From NCBI RefSeq assembly GCF_023634765.1, contig NZ_JAMLFX010000004.1, positions 201,285 through 265,284 of the forward strand: a stretch of DNA of 64,000 nucleotides. The letters run 5' to 3'. Below the pieces are notes generated by a model. It worked only from the letters and a program-made list of their open reading frames with translations. It was not told where the DNA came from and did not search any database. Positions 46,671 through 56,402 of the stretch are shown here, piece by piece. This stretch comes from Pseudomonas sp. AKS31. Its GTDB lineage: Bacteria; Pseudomonadota; Gammaproteobacteria; Pseudomonadales; Pseudomonadaceae. How positions within the stretch are numbered: position 1 is the stretch's first letter; the number at the start of each line of letters is the position of its first letter. Position numbers and translations under genes: made by a program.

Positions 46671-47717
46671 TCAGGGCTCTCTGCTCTGCTCACTGTCGTA
46701 CCGATCCAGCGTATCCCGGGCAATCTCGCGCCCTAATGCGATCAACTCCGGCGCCTTGTAAAACTCGAAAAACCGGCACACGCGCTTCGGCACGTTGATC
46801 AGGATGTCCGGCGGATACCCGGCAATCTTGTACTGCGCCAACGAGGTCTGCATCACCTCGAAACTCTGGTTGATCAAATCCAGCAACGAGGCCGGCCCGA
46901 CGTTATCGATGATGAATGACCCGGTCGCCGATTTCGGCGCGCCTTCACGCTCTGGTGCGGCGGCCGGTTGCTGGCTCTCCGGCTCGACGCCTTCCAGCCA
47001 GGGATTGATGTCCGCCGCTTCGGCGCGCAGCGCCTCCTGTTCGAGACGCAATAATTGCTCGGCCTGTGTACGGCGGAACGGCATCTTCGACCCCAGCGAT
47101 CGGATCAGGTTGTCGAAGCGTGAGCGGAACGCGGCGGGGCGCTGGATCACCGGCAATTTGTAGTGACGCTGGTTGGTCGAGTTGAGGTTGACCGCAATGA
47201 TCAGATCGCAGTGACTCGACACCACCGGCACGATTGGCAACGGGTTGAGAATGCCGCCGTCGACCAGCATGCGATTGCCCTGCATCACCGGAGTGAACAG
47301 GCTGGGAATCGCCGCCGAGGCGCGCATGGCCTGATGCAGGCAGCCTTCCTGAAACCAGATCTCCTGTTGATTGGTGAGGTCGGCGGCGACGGCGGTGTAG
47401 GGGATACGCAAGTCTTCGATGTTGACCTCGCCGACGATCTTGCGGATCTGCCCGAAGACCTTTTCGCCGCGAATCGCGCCGAGACGAAAACTCACGTCGA
47501 CCAGGCGCAAGACGTCGAGGTAATCGAGGCTTTCGATCCAGTTCTTGTAAACGTCGAGTTTGCCGGCGGCATAGATCCCGCCAACCACGGCGCCCATCGA
47601 ACAGCCAGCAATACAGGCGATTTCGTAACCGCGTTTCTCGATCTCTTCAATGACCCCGATATGGGCATAGCCCCGGGCGCCACCGGAACCCAGCACCAGC
47701 GCAACACGTTTTTTCAT
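46671..47717 (-). CDS. Patatin-like phospholipase
   Basis: The 348-residue lipid acyl hydrolase is of the RssA type. MKKRVALVLGSGGARGYAHI supplies the oxyanion hole, GCSMGAVVGG carries the nucleophile Ser, and VDGGILNPLPI holds the catalytic Asp, so the Ser-Asp dyad is complete. The start chosen is ATG 47717 with a ggagg site. The C-terminal third is charged and includes a Pro/Gln/Ala-rich linker. Substrate unknown; no signal peptide. Confidence 0.9.
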   Translation of the reverse strand: MKKRVALVLGSGGARGYAHIGVIEEIEKRGYEIACIAGCSMGAVVGGIYAAGKLDVYKNWIESLDYLDVLRLVDVSFRLGAIRGEKVFGQIRKIVGEVNIEDLRIPYTAVAADLTNQQEIWFQEGCLHQAMRASAAIPSLFTPVMQGNRMLVDGGILNPLPIVPVVSSHCDLIIAVNLNSTNQRHYKLPVIQRPAAFRSRFDNLIRSLGSKMPFRRTQAEQLLRLEQEALRAEAADINPWLEGVEPESQQPAAAPEREGAPKSATGSFIIDNVGPASLLDLINQSFEVMQTSLAQYKIAGYPPDILINVPKRVCRFFEFYKAPELIALGREIARDTLDRYDSEQSREP

Positions 47718-47932
47718 CCAGCGTCCTCCCGACAAGGTTCCACAATGCACCCATCGCCGGGCAGGCTCAATCGCCGAAGTCGTTGAGTGCGCCAGTGACG
47801 TCGTTTTTTCGCTACTGCATGGCCCTTCAGCGCTATCCTTCTCAGTTGCGCGGTTTCACCCGCCGGCAAGGCACTTTTTCGCAGCCTTACCGTCTTACCT
47901 GCACGACTGTTGACCTATTTGAGGTGTGAGTG

Positions 47933-48211
47933 ATGAAAGCCTGGATCTGTGTGCCGTTGATGGCTTTGGCATTGGCCGGTTGCGCCGGTAAAACCGCTTA
48001 CCGCGACAGCTGCGGCAGCCAGCTCGACGCGGCCTGGCATGAGCTGGATCTGGCCAAGGCCGAAGGCTTTGCCGGCACCGTTAGCTACTCCAAAGCGTTG
48101 TCGCTGCTGACCGCCGCCAAGACCCAGCAGCAGTTCGAAGGGTTCGAAGGCTGCAGCAAGAAAGCCGAGAAAGCGCGCTTCTATATTCGCGAATCCCGCG
48201 CCGGGCGCTAA
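47933..48211 (+). CDS. Small predicted lipoprotein, function unknown
   Basis: The 92-residue protein starts MKAWICVPLMALALAGCAG, a lipoprotein signal with lipobox LAGC (Cys17). The mature part has two more cysteines (DSCGSQ and EGCSKK) and helical, Ala/Lys-rich sequence ending in RESRAGR. It follows a gaggtg site and lies upstream of the CHAD gene. No family with known function was recognised. Confidence 0.8.
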   Translation: MKAWICVPLMALALAGCAGKTAYRDSCGSQLDAAWHELDLAKAEGFAGTVSYSKALSLLTAAKTQQQFEGFEGCSKKAEKARFYIRESRAGR

Positions 48212-48290
48212 GCTGCTGACGTGAAGCAAGGAGGCTGCGTTCACGAAACGGCAGCATGTTCTTCAGAGCCATTTGAATCAGGAGCAAGTG

Positions 48291-49055
48291 ATGTCTGCGT
48301 TGGTTGATCGGTTGGTGGCTCATGTCCTGAGCCTGGAGGTGCGGCTGCTGGCCTGTCAGGCGCGATTGACGGCTCGCACCGACCCCGAGGCGTTGCATGA
48401 TCTGCGCACCACGGTGCGGCGCTTGCGCAGCCTGTTGCGGCCCTTGCGTGGTTTGCCCGGGGTCGAACAACTGGAAGATTCCGCCTCGGCCGTCGGCCAA
48501 TTGACCACCCCGTGGCGTGATCGCGAAGTGTTGGCGGCGTACCTGCTCGCGCACGATCAACCGGCAGCTGCGCAACGGCGCATGGCGCAAATGGCCGAGG
48601 CCTATCCGGCGCTGGCGGCGAGTACCGAAGTGGCCTCGCTGCTGATGATTCTCGACGCGTTCCCGCGATTCCTGCGCGCTTCCCAGCGTCAGGGCTTGCT
48701 CAAAGGTTTGGATAAACGCATCGAAAAACGCTTGGGCAAGCAATGGCAGAAACTCGACGAGGCGCTGCACGACCCGGCCCACGACCGCCATCGCCTGCGC
48801 TTGCTGATCAAACGCGTGCGCTACGGCATCGAAGCCTATCCCGAACTGGATCGCCTGCCCGAGGCGGCGCTGGCGCGTCTCAAGTCTGCCCAAGGCGCGT
48901 TGGGTGACTGGCACGATTACTGGCAGTGGTTGGCGAGAGCCGAGCAGGAGGCCGATCTTCAGCCCTGTGTGGCGACCTGGCGGGCCACCATGATCAACGC
49001 TGAAGCCAAGGCTGATCGCGTGCTGGAAAAACTCAGTTCAGCCTGCTTCAAATAA
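48291..49055 (+). CDS. CHAD-domain protein
   Basis: The 254-residue all-helical protein is rich in conserved His and Arg/Lys (EALHDLRTTVRRLRSLLRPL, KLDEALHDPAHDRHRLRLL, IKRVRYGIEAY), the signature of CHAD domains that bind polyphosphate. The start is ATG 48291 preceded by caggag. CHAD proteins in other bacteria associate with polyphosphate granules; the role here is not established. A palindromic repeat follows the stop. Confidence 0.88.
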   Translation: MSALVDRLVAHVLSLEVRLLACQARLTARTDPEALHDLRTTVRRLRSLLRPLRGLPGVEQLEDSASAVGQLTTPWRDREVLAAYLLAHDQPAAAQRRMAQMAEAYPALAASTEVASLLMILDAFPRFLRASQRQGLLKGLDKRIEKRLGKQWQKLDEALHDPAHDRHRLRLLIKRVRYGIEAYPELDRLPEAALARLKSAQGALGDWHDYWQWLARAEQEADLQPCVATWRATMINAEAKADRVLEKLSSACFK

Positions 49056-49074
49056 CCTGAGCCCCGCGATATCC

Positions 49075-49162
49075 CCTGTAGGAGCTGCCGAAGGCTGCGA
49101 TCTTTTGATCTTGTTGTTAAAAATCAAAATCAAAAGATCGCAGCCTTCGGCGCTCCTACAGG
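49075..49162. repeat. Palindromic intergenic repeat, family A copy 2
   Basis: Arms cctgtaggagctgccgaagg and complement, with an inner gatcaaaa-type centre. It is followed by tttttg and may act as a terminator for the CHAD gene. Confidence 0.85.
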
Positions 49163-49288
49163 TTTTTGTGACTAAATTTGAAATACGGTAAGGCCTTTCT
49201 GTCAGCCCATTTGACCGGAATAGACGCTGCGGCGCTGTGCAGGTCTGGTTAAGATCCGTGCATTCCTTTTTTGTTTTCTGAGGTTGTC

Positions 49289-50083
49289 ATGCGCTTTAGC
49301 GATCTGCTCGAGGCGGTCCGCCGCCAACCGGAACTGACGATCCCTGCCGAATGGGGCCAGGGCCGTGCCAGTTTCGGTGGTCTGGTGGCCGCGCTGCAAT
49401 ACGAAGCCATGCGCGCGAAAGTACCGGCAGATCGCCCGGTGCGTTCGCTGGCGATCAGTTTTGTCGGCCCTGTCGAGCCCGAAGTGCCGGTGACTTTCGA
49501 AGTGGATGTGCTGCGCGAAGGCAAAGCCGTCAGTCAGGTCATGGGTCGGGCGATGCAGAATGGTCAGGTGGTGACGATCGTTCAGGGCAGCTTCGGTGCT
49601 TCGCGGCCCTCGGAGGTGGCAGTCGAAGCGTATCCGGCGCCATCAATGAAGCACTGGGACGAATGCCAGGAGTTGCCGTACATCAAAGGCGTGACCCCGG
49701 AGTTCATGCGTCATCTGGCAATGCGCTGGAGTGTTGGCGGCATGCCGTTCACCGGTACTCAATCGCGGTTGATGGGCGGCTGGGTGCGCTTGCGTGGAGA
49801 TGTCAAAGAAGAGCCGGTCAATGAGGCGCATCTGCTGGCCCTGGTGGACGCGTGGCCGCCCGCGCTGTTGCCGTATCTGAAGAAGCCTGCCCCCGGCAGC
49901 ACATTGACCTGGACCATCGAATTCGTGCAGCCGCTACACGATTTGAGCACGCTGGACTGGTGCCAGTACCTCGCCGATATCGAATACGCCGCCGACGGTT
50001 ACGGCCATGTGGCCGCCAAGCTGTGGAGCGCAAAAGGCGAGTTGATTGCGATGAGTCGCCAGACCGTCACGATCTTCGCCTGA
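49289..50083 (+). CDS. Acyl-CoA thioesterase (TesB-type double hot-dog)
   Basis: The 264-residue protein appears to hold two hot-dog repeats: the first with QGRASFGGLVAALQYEAM and LAISFVGPVEPEVPVTFEVDVLREGKAVS, the second with MGGWVRLRGD and LTWTIEFVQPL. This is the thioesterase-like family that hydrolyses acyl-CoAs. The start is ATG 49289 behind a gaggt site. The substrate chain length cannot be read from the sequence. Confidence 0.82.
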   Translation: MRFSDLLEAVRRQPELTIPAEWGQGRASFGGLVAALQYEAMRAKVPADRPVRSLAISFVGPVEPEVPVTFEVDVLREGKAVSQVMGRAMQNGQVVTIVQGSFGASRPSEVAVEAYPAPSMKHWDECQELPYIKGVTPEFMRHLAMRWSVGGMPFTGTQSRLMGGWVRLRGDVKEEPVNEAHLLALVDAWPPALLPYLKKPAPGSTLTWTIEFVQPLHDLSTLDWCQYLADIEYAADGYGHVAAKLWSAKGELIAMSRQTVTIFA

Positions 50084-50084
50084 C

Positions 50085-50450
50085 TCAATGCCGACGGTGG
50101 CGCTCACGCCAGGCGCGCCACCAGCCGCCACCGAGCAAGAAGCGCGGAAAGGTCAGGAACTGCTCGACCAGCAAACGCGACACCGCGTCTTTACGATCAC
50201 TGAACGGCTCGGAGGCTTGCGCCTCCAGGCTGTGGCCGTGGCGCTGCAAACCCAGCGCCGCGATGATGCCGATCACGCCGATGGCGACGCTGGCCAGACT
50301 CAGGCTGAACACCCCGGAGACGATCAGCAGAAACGCGACGATGAACAACGGCACGGCAATCAGGTGCAGCACCAGATTGGTCGGGTGCTGATGATTGCCC
50401 GGGTACGCGCGCCATTGCCACGCGGGAAGGTTGGGGTGACGTTTGCCCAT
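50085..50450 (-). CDS. Mpo1-like/DUF962 membrane protein
   Basis: The 121-residue protein has two membrane helices (about 25-70) and the family pattern H-x-x-P-x-N-x-x-x-H in YPGNHQHPTNLVLHLIAVP. Mpo1 in yeast is an iron-dependent dioxygenase of phytosphingosine alpha-oxidation; bacterial relatives are uncharacterised. The start taken is MGKRHPN (50450); MDRGVAN at 50471 is possible. It converges with the thioesterase gene with one base between stops. Confidence 0.75.
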   Translation of the reverse strand: MGKRHPNLPAWQWRAYPGNHQHPTNLVLHLIAVPLFIVAFLLIVSGVFSLSLASVAIGVIGIIAALGLQRHGHSLEAQASEPFSDRKDAVSRLLVEQFLTFPRFLLGGGWWRAWRERHRRH

Positions 50451-50558
50451 GTTTGCTACTCCTCGATCCATGTTGAACTCATGGTTGAAGAATAGGCCCG
50501 GGCGCAGAGGGCGGCGAATCAAGGTTGGCTATTGGCATCATAGGGATGATGGACAAAA

Positions 50559-50637
50559 AAGATCGTAGCCTTCGGCAGCTCCTACATTGAAATGCGTACA
50601 TCTGTAGGAGCTGCCGAAGGCTGCGATCTTTTGATCT
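50559..50637. repeat. Palindromic intergenic repeat, family A copy 3
   Basis: Inverted arms with ccttcggcagctcctaca and its complement. The right edge touches the 3' end of the chemotaxis receptor gene, whose stop is in ttgatcttcagag. Confidence 0.85.
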
Positions 50638-52119
50638 TCAGAGTTTCAACTGCCCAATTGCTTTGTTGAGCTCCCCAGCCAGCGTCGCCAACTCATTACT
50701 GGTTGTGGCCGAATCCACCGTCTGCTGCACAGTGTTCTCGGTCACATCGCGAATACTCACCACCGCCCGGTTCATTTCCTCGGCAACCTGGCTTTGCTGC
50801 TCCGCCGCCACGGCAATCTGCGTATTGCTTTCACGCATCTGCGCCACGGCACCGGTGATTTCCGCCAGCGCCTCGCCAGCCTCCTGTGCTTGCTGCACGC
50901 AGTCGTCAGCCTTGTACGAACTCTCCTGCATGAAATCCACCGCATCGCGGGTCCCAGCCTGCAAGGCCGAGACCATCGTGGTGATCTCGTCGGTCGAGGT
51001 CTGCACGCGTTTGGCCAGGTTACGCACCTCATCGGCCACCACCGCAAAACCTCGGCCCATCTCACCGGCGCGGGCGGCTTCGATGGCAGCGTTCAGTGCC
51101 AACAGGTTGGTCTGCTCGGCAATGCTGTGAATCACGCTGACCACGCCGTTGATCTTCTGGCTGTCCTCGGCCAGCCGTTGAATCATCTCGGCGGTCTGCT
51201 GCACACCGCTGGATAACCCGGCAATCGAATGCTGCACCCGCGCGACCACTTGCTGACCGCTGCCGGCGAGGCCATCGGCGGTCTGCGACAGGTCGCGGGT
51301 GGCGCCGGCGTGCTGGGCGATGTGGTAAACGGTGGCGGTCATTTCGTTGATCGCGGTGGCGGCCTGATCGGTTTCGCTCTGCTGGCCGAGCATGCCGTGG
51401 CGCACTTCGTTCATGCTCGATGCCAGCCGCGCTGCGCCGACATCCAGTTGCCGCGCCGTGTTAGCCACTGTGGTGACGACACGTTGATAACCGGCTTGCA
51501 TCGCGTTGAACGCATTGGCCATCTGCCCGACTTCGTCTTTGCCGGCCAGCGGCACTCGGGCCGAGAGATCGCCGCTTTTCTCGACGTGGAGCATCACGTC
51601 TTTCAGCGTATTGAGCTGGCTGAGCAAGAAGCGGATCAACAGTTGCGAGGCGCACAGCATGGCGAACATCAGGATAAACACCGCCACCGCATAATTGGCG
51701 AAACGCTCGCTGAACACCTGACTCAGACTCGGGCCGTAGGCAATCACCGCAACCTGCTGGCCATCGGCGCGACCGAACACTTCGGCGCCCATCAGCGGGT
51801 TATCGCCGAACAGCGGCATGTGATTGATGTCGTTCCAGCCGTTGCTTTCCGTGATTTCCAGCAAGGGTTGATCGTTCAGGCGCGGAGCTTCACCGCGTTT
51901 GAAGGTCAGCACGTGATCCGCCTTCGGCAGCGGCTGCCCGGCCGGCCAGGCCTTGAGCAATTGCGCCTGGGCCTGTGCGGAAACCTGCGACGCGTGACTG
52001 CGCGCCTGTTGTTCGAGCTGCACGGCGTACAGCACCAGCAGCAGGGTGGTGACGAAGGCGACCGCATTGACCGCCCAGAATTTGTATTTCAGCGAGATAT
52101 TGCTAAGCCAGGCACCCAT
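50638..52119 (-). CDS. Methyl-accepting chemotaxis protein
   Basis: The 493-residue receptor has TM1 (about 13-33), a periplasmic region of about 125 residues, and TM2 (about 155-175: [20 protein letters not shown]). A HAMP domain follows ([20 protein letters not shown]), then a long signalling coiled coil with the conserved hairpin [20 protein letters not shown]. The start is ATG 52119 ([15 protein letters not shown]), lacking a strong ribosome-binding site; TTG 52155 is an alternative. The ligand is unknown and no che genes are nearby. Confidence 0.92.
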   Translation of the reverse strand: MGAWLSNISLKYKFWAVNAVAFVTTLLLVLYAVQLEQQARSHASQVSAQAQAQLLKAWPAGQPLPKADHVLTFKRGEAPRLNDQPLLEITESNGWNDINHMPLFGDNPLMGAEVFGRADGQQVAVIAYGPSLSQVFSERFANYAVAVFILMFAMLCASQLLIRFLLSQLNTLKDVMLHVEKSGDLSARVPLAGKDEVGQMANAFNAMQAGYQRVVTTVANTARQLDVGAARLASSMNEVRHGMLGQQSETDQAATAINEMTATVYHIAQHAGATRDLSQTADGLAGSGQQVVARVQHSIAGLSSGVQQTAEMIQRLAEDSQKINGVVSVIHSIAEQTNLLALNAAIEAARAGEMGRGFAVVADEVRNLAKRVQTSTDEITTMVSALQAGTRDAVDFMQESSYKADDCVQQAQEAGEALAEITGAVAQMRESNTQIAVAAEQQSQVAEEMNRAVVSIRDVTENTVQQTVDSATTSNELATLAGELNKAIGQLKL

Positions 52120-52208
52120 GGAGGTCTTCTCTGATAGCGGAAACAGTTTTGGCAAGGTGCCAGCATTGTGCCGCTATGCAGAAGACTCTATTTGATGTGG
52201 GTCAAGAG

Positions 52209-52291
52209 ATCAAAAGATCGCAGCCTTCGGCAGCTCCTACATTCGGATGGGCGTACACCCTGTAGGAGCTGCCGAAGGCTGCGATCTTTTG
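52209..52291. repeat. Palindromic intergenic repeat, family A copy 4
   Basis: Arms agatcgcagccttcggcagc and complement around cattcggatgggcgtac, between the tatD and chemotaxis genes (both minus strand). Its right arm ends 4 bases from the tatD stop. Confidence 0.85.
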
Positions 52292-52295
52292 CGGC

Positions 52296-53102
52296 TTACG
52301 CCAATGCCGGGAGGTTGTAGAACGTTCGGGCACACGCGGTGGTGTGCGCCGCCAGATCTTCCTCGGTTTCGCCGCGATGCAACGCCACTTCACGCAGCAC
52401 TTCAGTCAGATATGCCGGCTCATTGCGGCCGTTTTTCGGTTTTGGTCGGAGCGTGCGCGGCAGCAGGTACGGCGCATCGCTTTCCAGCATCAAGCGCCCA
52501 CGCTTGATCTCTTTCACCAGTGGATGCAAATGCGTGCCCCGGCGCTCGTCGCAGATCCAGCCGGTGATACCAATGTGCAGATCCAGATCGAGGTAGCTGA
52601 ACAGGGCTTTTTGCTCGCCGGTGAAGCAGTGCACCACAGCGGCGGGCAGTTGATCGCGGAAGTCCTTGAGGATTTCCAGCAGGCGCTGGCTCGCGTCACG
52701 CTCGTGCAGAAACACCGGCAGTTGCAGTTCAACGGCCAGCGCCAGATGCTCTTCGAGGACTTTTTCCTGCTGTGGCCGCGGCGAGAAATCCCGGTTGAAA
52801 TCCAGCCCGCATTCACCCACCGCGACCACATTGGATTCCTTCAGCAAACTGCGCAGGCGGCGCGCGCTGTCGGCGTTCCAGTCACTGGCCGAATGCGGGT
52901 GAATACCGGCGGTGGCGAACAGTCGCTGGCCGCTTTCATCGAGTTGCTGGCACAGCTCCAGGGCTTGCTCGCTGCCCTCGACGCTGGTGCCGGTCAGCAC
53001 CAGTTGGCAGACCCCGGCGGCATAGGCGCGATCAAGCACGGCCTGGTGTTTGTCGGCGAAACTGGGGTTGGTCAGGTTGACGCCGATATCGATGAGTTGC
53101 AT
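52296..53102 (-). CDS. TatD-family metal-dependent DNase
   Basis: The 268-residue TIM-barrel hydrolase starts [20 protein letters not shown] at 53102. Metal ligands can be read in [41 protein letters not shown] and [11 protein letters not shown]. TatD proteins are 3'-5' exonucleases in DNA repair or RNA quality control. The [14 protein letters not shown] block is typical. It reads away from the lytic transglycosylase gene. Confidence 0.93.
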   Translation of the reverse strand: MQLIDIGVNLTNPSFADKHQAVLDRAYAAGVCQLVLTGTSVEGSEQALELCQQLDESGQRLFATAGIHPHSASDWNADSARRLRSLLKESNVVAVGECGLDFNRDFSPRPQQEKVLEEHLALAVELQLPVFLHERDASQRLLEILKDFRDQLPAAVVHCFTGEQKALFSYLDLDLHIGITGWICDERRGTHLHPLVKEIKRGRLMLESDAPYLLPRTLRPKPKNGRNEPAYLTEVLREVALHRGETEEDLAAHTTACARTFYNLPALA

Positions 53103-53338
53103 GGTTGCTACCTCGGGCCGAAGGCCGGAAAGCATACCAGAGCTGTAGATTCATAAGAAAAGCCAAGAACTACAACGACTTATAGCTGTCTGTTGATGCC
53201 GCGACGCAGACCGGTTTGGTTGAAGTGCCATTACTGTGCCAGTCTCTCGCACGTTGCCAGCGCTCATGGCGCTCTGTTTTCGTCGGTGATTTCGATCTTT
53301 TAACGATGAAATCGCCCCGTATTCTTTTCGGAGAGTGG

Positions 53339-54760
53339 ATGGTTCGTCCCTCGGTTTTGCTCCTGTTGTGTGGCTCGCTGCTATTGCCGATGACGGCGGT
53401 CGCGCGCCTGCCCGGGCCGCTGCAAGCCGTGCCAGCCGCCAAAGTGCGGGATTTATCCGAGATTCGCAGCAGCCGCGTGTTGCGCGTGCTGGTCAACCAG
53501 AGCCGCAACAGCTCCGGCGAAGTGCAGGGCCAGGCCATTGGCGTCGAATACCATCGTCTGCGCGCCTTCGAGCAATACCTCAATGGCTACGCCCGCGACG
53601 GCCAGGAAATCACCCTCAAGATCATTCCCAAAGCCAAGGATCAATTGCTCGGCGCTTTGCAGCGTGGCGAGGGTGATCTGGTCGCGCCGGGCGAACTGCT
53701 CGATCTGCAATCGGGCTACGCCGTGGCCAGTAGCGAACCGATCGCCAGCAATGTGCCGCTGGTGCTGGTCGGGATCAAGGGCGAGCGGCGCTACACCAAG
53801 GTCGAGCAGCTGTCCGGCAAAACCCTGGCGTTGCCCACTGGCAGTGCGGCGGGGGAGGCGGTCAGTCAGCTCAATCAGAAACTGGCGTTGCACAAACTGG
53901 CGCCGATCAAGATCGAATGGGTCGATCCGACCCTGGCGGTCGAAGATGTGCTGGAGATGGTGCAGGGCGGGATTTTCCACCTGACCATCGTCGAGCAACC
54001 CATTGCCGAGCGCTGGGGCAAGATCTTGCCGAAGCTGCGTTTTGACCGGCAACTGATGATCAGCGAGCCGGGCGAGGAGTACTGGTTCGTACGCCGCGAC
54101 GCCTCGATGTTGCGCGCAAGCATCGACCGCTTTCTCGGCGGTTACAAGAAGCCATCCAATGAAGACGCCGCGTTTCTGCGCATCTATCGGCGTCTCTATC
54201 AAGTCCACTATCCATTGGCCAAGGCTGATCGCCAGCGCCTGGAAAAGCTGCGCCCGACCCTGCAAAAGCACGCCCAGGCGCAGAACATGGACTGGTTGAA
54301 TCTGGCCGCACTGGCGTTCAAGGAATCACGCCTGCAACCCAATGCCCGCAGCGGCAGTGGTCCGACCGGGCTGATGCAGATCACCCCGTCCGCTGCTCAG
54401 CGTGTCGGCGTGAATAACATTCAGAATCTCGATTCGAATGTGCAGGCCGGGGCCAAGTACCTGGCCATGATCCGCCGCAAGTTCTTCAACAGCCCCAAGC
54501 TCAATGAACGTGAACGCATGGCGTTCACGTTGGCGGCCTACAACATCGGCCCCGAACGCGTGCAGGGCATGCGCGCTGAAGCCCGACGGCGGGGGCTGAA
54601 TCCCAATCAGTGGTTCTTCCAGGTCGAGCGCATCGCCATGGAGCAGGTAGGAATGGGGCCGGTCAGCTATGTTAATAGCGTGAACAAGTATTACTTGGCG
54701 TTCGACCGGGAGCGGGAGTCGTTGGAGCCCGGGGTGCAAAAAGTCGTCTCACGGAAATGA
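53339..54760 (+). CDS. MltF-like lytic transglycosylase with solute-binding domain
   Basis: The 473-residue secreted or anchored protein has an N-terminal hydrophobic signal (MVRPSVLLLLCGSLLLPMTA). A family 3 solute-binding-like domain follows (about 40-290: VLRVLVNQSRNSSGEVQG, GEGDLVAPGELLDL). The C-terminal SLT lysozyme-like domain (about 315-460) has catalytic Glu in LAFKESRLQPNARSGSGPTG and AYNIGPERVQG. The start is ATG 53339 with a ggagag site; ATG 53306 has none. This is the MltF layout: regulated peptidoglycan cleavage in the periplasm. Confidence 0.9.
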   Translation: MVRPSVLLLLCGSLLLPMTAVARLPGPLQAVPAAKVRDLSEIRSSRVLRVLVNQSRNSSGEVQGQAIGVEYHRLRAFEQYLNGYARDGQEITLKIIPKAKDQLLGALQRGEGDLVAPGELLDLQSGYAVASSEPIASNVPLVLVGIKGERRYTKVEQLSGKTLALPTGSAAGEAVSQLNQKLALHKLAPIKIEWVDPTLAVEDVLEMVQGGIFHLTIVEQPIAERWGKILPKLRFDRQLMISEPGEEYWFVRRDASMLRASIDRFLGGYKKPSNEDAAFLRIYRRLYQVHYPLAKADRQRLEKLRPTLQKHAQAQNMDWLNLAALAFKESRLQPNARSGSGPTGLMQITPSAAQRVGVNNIQNLDSNVQAGAKYLAMIRRKFFNSPKLNERERMAFTLAAYNIGPERVQGMRAEARRRGLNPNQWFFQVERIAMEQVGMGPVSYVNSVNKYYLAFDRERESLEPGVQKVVSRK

Positions 54761-54872
54761 TCTAATAAACTGATTGTTATGGCGGAATATTTGCGCTTTT
54801 AACATGAAATTTACTGATTAATATAGCGGCCAACCAACACACACAACTTCTCGCAAAAACAAGGAATGCCCC

Positions 54873-55307
54873 ATGAGCTCTCTGATCAACAAAGTACTGT
54901 TCACCCGCGCTGGCTACGGTCTGACCCTCCTGCGCATCGCCGTCGGCGTGATCTTCGCGGCCCACGGTTCGCAAAAACTTTTCGGTCTGTTCGGTGGTTA
55001 TGGTCTGGCTGGCACCGCGCAATACATGGACAGCATCGGTCTGCACCCAGGCTACCTGATGGCGACGCTGGCGGGCGGAACTGAATTCTTCGCTGGCCTG
55101 GCGTTGATCATCGGCCTGCTGGTGCGCCCGGCGGCATTGGGTCTGACCTTCCTGTCGCTGGTAGCGATCTTCACCGTACACATCAGTAACGGTCTGTTTA
55201 TGGCCAACAACGGTTACGAGTTCGCTCTGGCGCTGCTCGGTGGCAGCCTTGCCGTCCTGATCGAAGGCGCCGGCAAGCTCTCGGTGGATCGCGCCATCGC
55301 CGGTTGA
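54873..55307 (+). CDS. DoxX-family membrane protein
   Basis: The 144-residue protein has four membrane helices. LLRIAVGVIFAAHGSQKLFG and GTEFFAGLALIIGLLVRPAA are the family blocks. DoxX-type proteins are linked to quinol oxidation or redox stress in other organisms; no specific role can be read here. An aaggaa site precedes ATG 54873 and a strong terminator follows, so it is a single-gene unit. Confidence 0.88.
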   Translation: MSSLINKVLFTRAGYGLTLLRIAVGVIFAAHGSQKLFGLFGGYGLAGTAQYMDSIGLHPGYLMATLAGGTEFFAGLALIIGLLVRPAALGLTFLSLVAIFTVHISNGLFMANNGYEFALALLGGSLAVLIEGAGKLSVDRAIAG

Positions 55308-55327
55308 AGGCTCTGGCTCAGGCAATA

Positions 55328-55352
55328 GGCCCGCATTGTGCGGGCCTTTTTT
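55328..55352 (+). terminator. Rho-independent terminator after doxX
   Basis: Stem ggcccgca/tgcgggcc with a 3-base loop and six Ts. Confidence 0.92.
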
Positions 55353-55366
55353 GTTGCAGCTGATTC

Positions 55367-55396
55367 TTGACACTGATCGGTCACGTTCTCTAGGAT
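55367..55396 (+). promoter_or_regulatory. Candidate sigma-70 promoter
   Basis: Exact TTGACA (55367-55372) and TAGGAT (55391-55396) with an 18-base spacer, about 160 bases before the gene at 55556. A 29-codon open frame starts 8 bases after the -10 (ATG 55404) and may be chance. Confidence 0.5.
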
Positions 55397-55555
55397 GTTG
55401 CCCATGCGCCGATTTAAACAGCTACTTGCGGGGCGCCAGGTGACTTCAACAGTTGCCGTCAGAAGCCGAAACGAGGCTTCGAAATACCGCTAAAGCGCTG
55501 GTTCGGTGTTGCCTCTCACCTGCCATGCAGACTTTTGAGGCAGAGACACGACACG

Positions 55556-55864
55556 ATGAATGCACTACACCCTCCAGCACGTCCAGCGCCGATCACTGCG
55601 CATATCACTCAACGCAACCCGAAAATCCTCCTTGGCGGCAAACATCAGCCGACGCTGTTGCGTTATCTCGATGGTTGGCCACGTCGCAGCGGCGGCCCTG
55701 CCGCGTTTCTGATCCAGTTTGTCGAAGACGGCGAGTCGCTGGCACGTTTTGCCAGTGACAGTTTCGATCTGGCGGTGATTCAGGCACCGACTGCCGAAGA
55801 TGCGCCGGAAATGATCAAGCAACTGACCCGCGTTGCACGTCAGGGTCTGATCACCCGCCGCTGA
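55556..55864 (+). CDS. Conserved-looking small protein, function unknown
   Basis: The 102-residue protein starts at ATG 55556 (MNALHPPARPAPITAHITQR). It is basic at both ends, with no signal peptide or membrane helix. The segment FASDSFDLAVIQAPTAEDAP followed by QLTRVARQGLITRR vaguely resembles the end of a Rossmann methyltransferase fold, but no SAM motif is present and the length is too short. It converges with greB, six bases between stops. Function not recognised. Confidence 0.65.
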   Translation: MNALHPPARPAPITAHITQRNPKILLGGKHQPTLLRYLDGWPRRSGGPAAFLIQFVEDGESLARFASDSFDLAVIQAPTAEDAPEMIKQLTRVARQGLITRR

Positions 55865-55870
55865 CAGGCT

Positions 55871-56368
55871 TTACGGATAGTCGATGGCGACGATGTAAAC
55901 GAACTGCTCACCGGTGGGTGTCTGCACCCTGACTTCTGCGTCCAGCGCCTTGCCGATCAAAGCGCGGGCCAGGGGCGAGTCGATGCTGATCAGACCCAGT
56001 TTCAGATCCAGTTCATCCGGGCCGACGATGCGGTAGCGCGATTGCTTGCCGTCTTCGTCCTCGATGGTCACCCAGGCACCGAAGTAGACCTTGTTCGGGT
56101 CGCTGGGTTTTTCGCTGACGACTTTCAGAGCTTCGAGACGTTTGGTCAGAAAGCGCACGCGACTGTCGATCTCGCGCAGCATTTTCTTGCCATAGGTGTA
56201 CTCGGCGTTTTCCGAGCGATCGCCCTGCGCCGCCGCCTCACTGACTGATTGCGTCACCTGCGGGCGGCGCACATGCCACAGCTCATGGAATTCGGCGCGC
56301 ATCCGCGCTTCACCTTCGGGAGTGATCAGCGCGGTGCCGGCGGTGCGGGGAGGGCGATAACGGCTCAT
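55871..56368 (-). CDS. greB: Transcription elongation factor GreB
   Basis: The 165-residue Gre factor rescues backtracked RNA polymerase by stimulating transcript cleavage. The N-terminal coiled coil carries the tip residues in [20 protein letters not shown] (acidic D and E pair), and the C-terminal FKBP-like domain includes [14 protein letters not shown]. The basic N-terminus MSRYRPPR and the length point to GreB rather than GreA. Confidence 0.92.
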   Translation of the reverse strand: MSRYRPPRTAGTALITPEGEARMRAEFHELWHVRRPQVTQSVSEAAAQGDRSENAEYTYGKKMLREIDSRVRFLTKRLEALKVVSEKPSDPNKVYFGAWVTIEDEDGKQSRYRIVGPDELDLKLGLISIDSPLARALIGKALDAEVRVQTPTGEQFVYIVAIDYP

Positions 56369-56402
56369 GGCAACTTCTTGTGATTAAGACCGCTTGAGTC
56401 TA

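Noticed and set aside
55556..55864. Methyltransferase fragment
   Set aside because: Only a short similarity to the end of a Rossmann methyltransferase; the SAM-binding glycine motif is absent and there is no upstream remnant.
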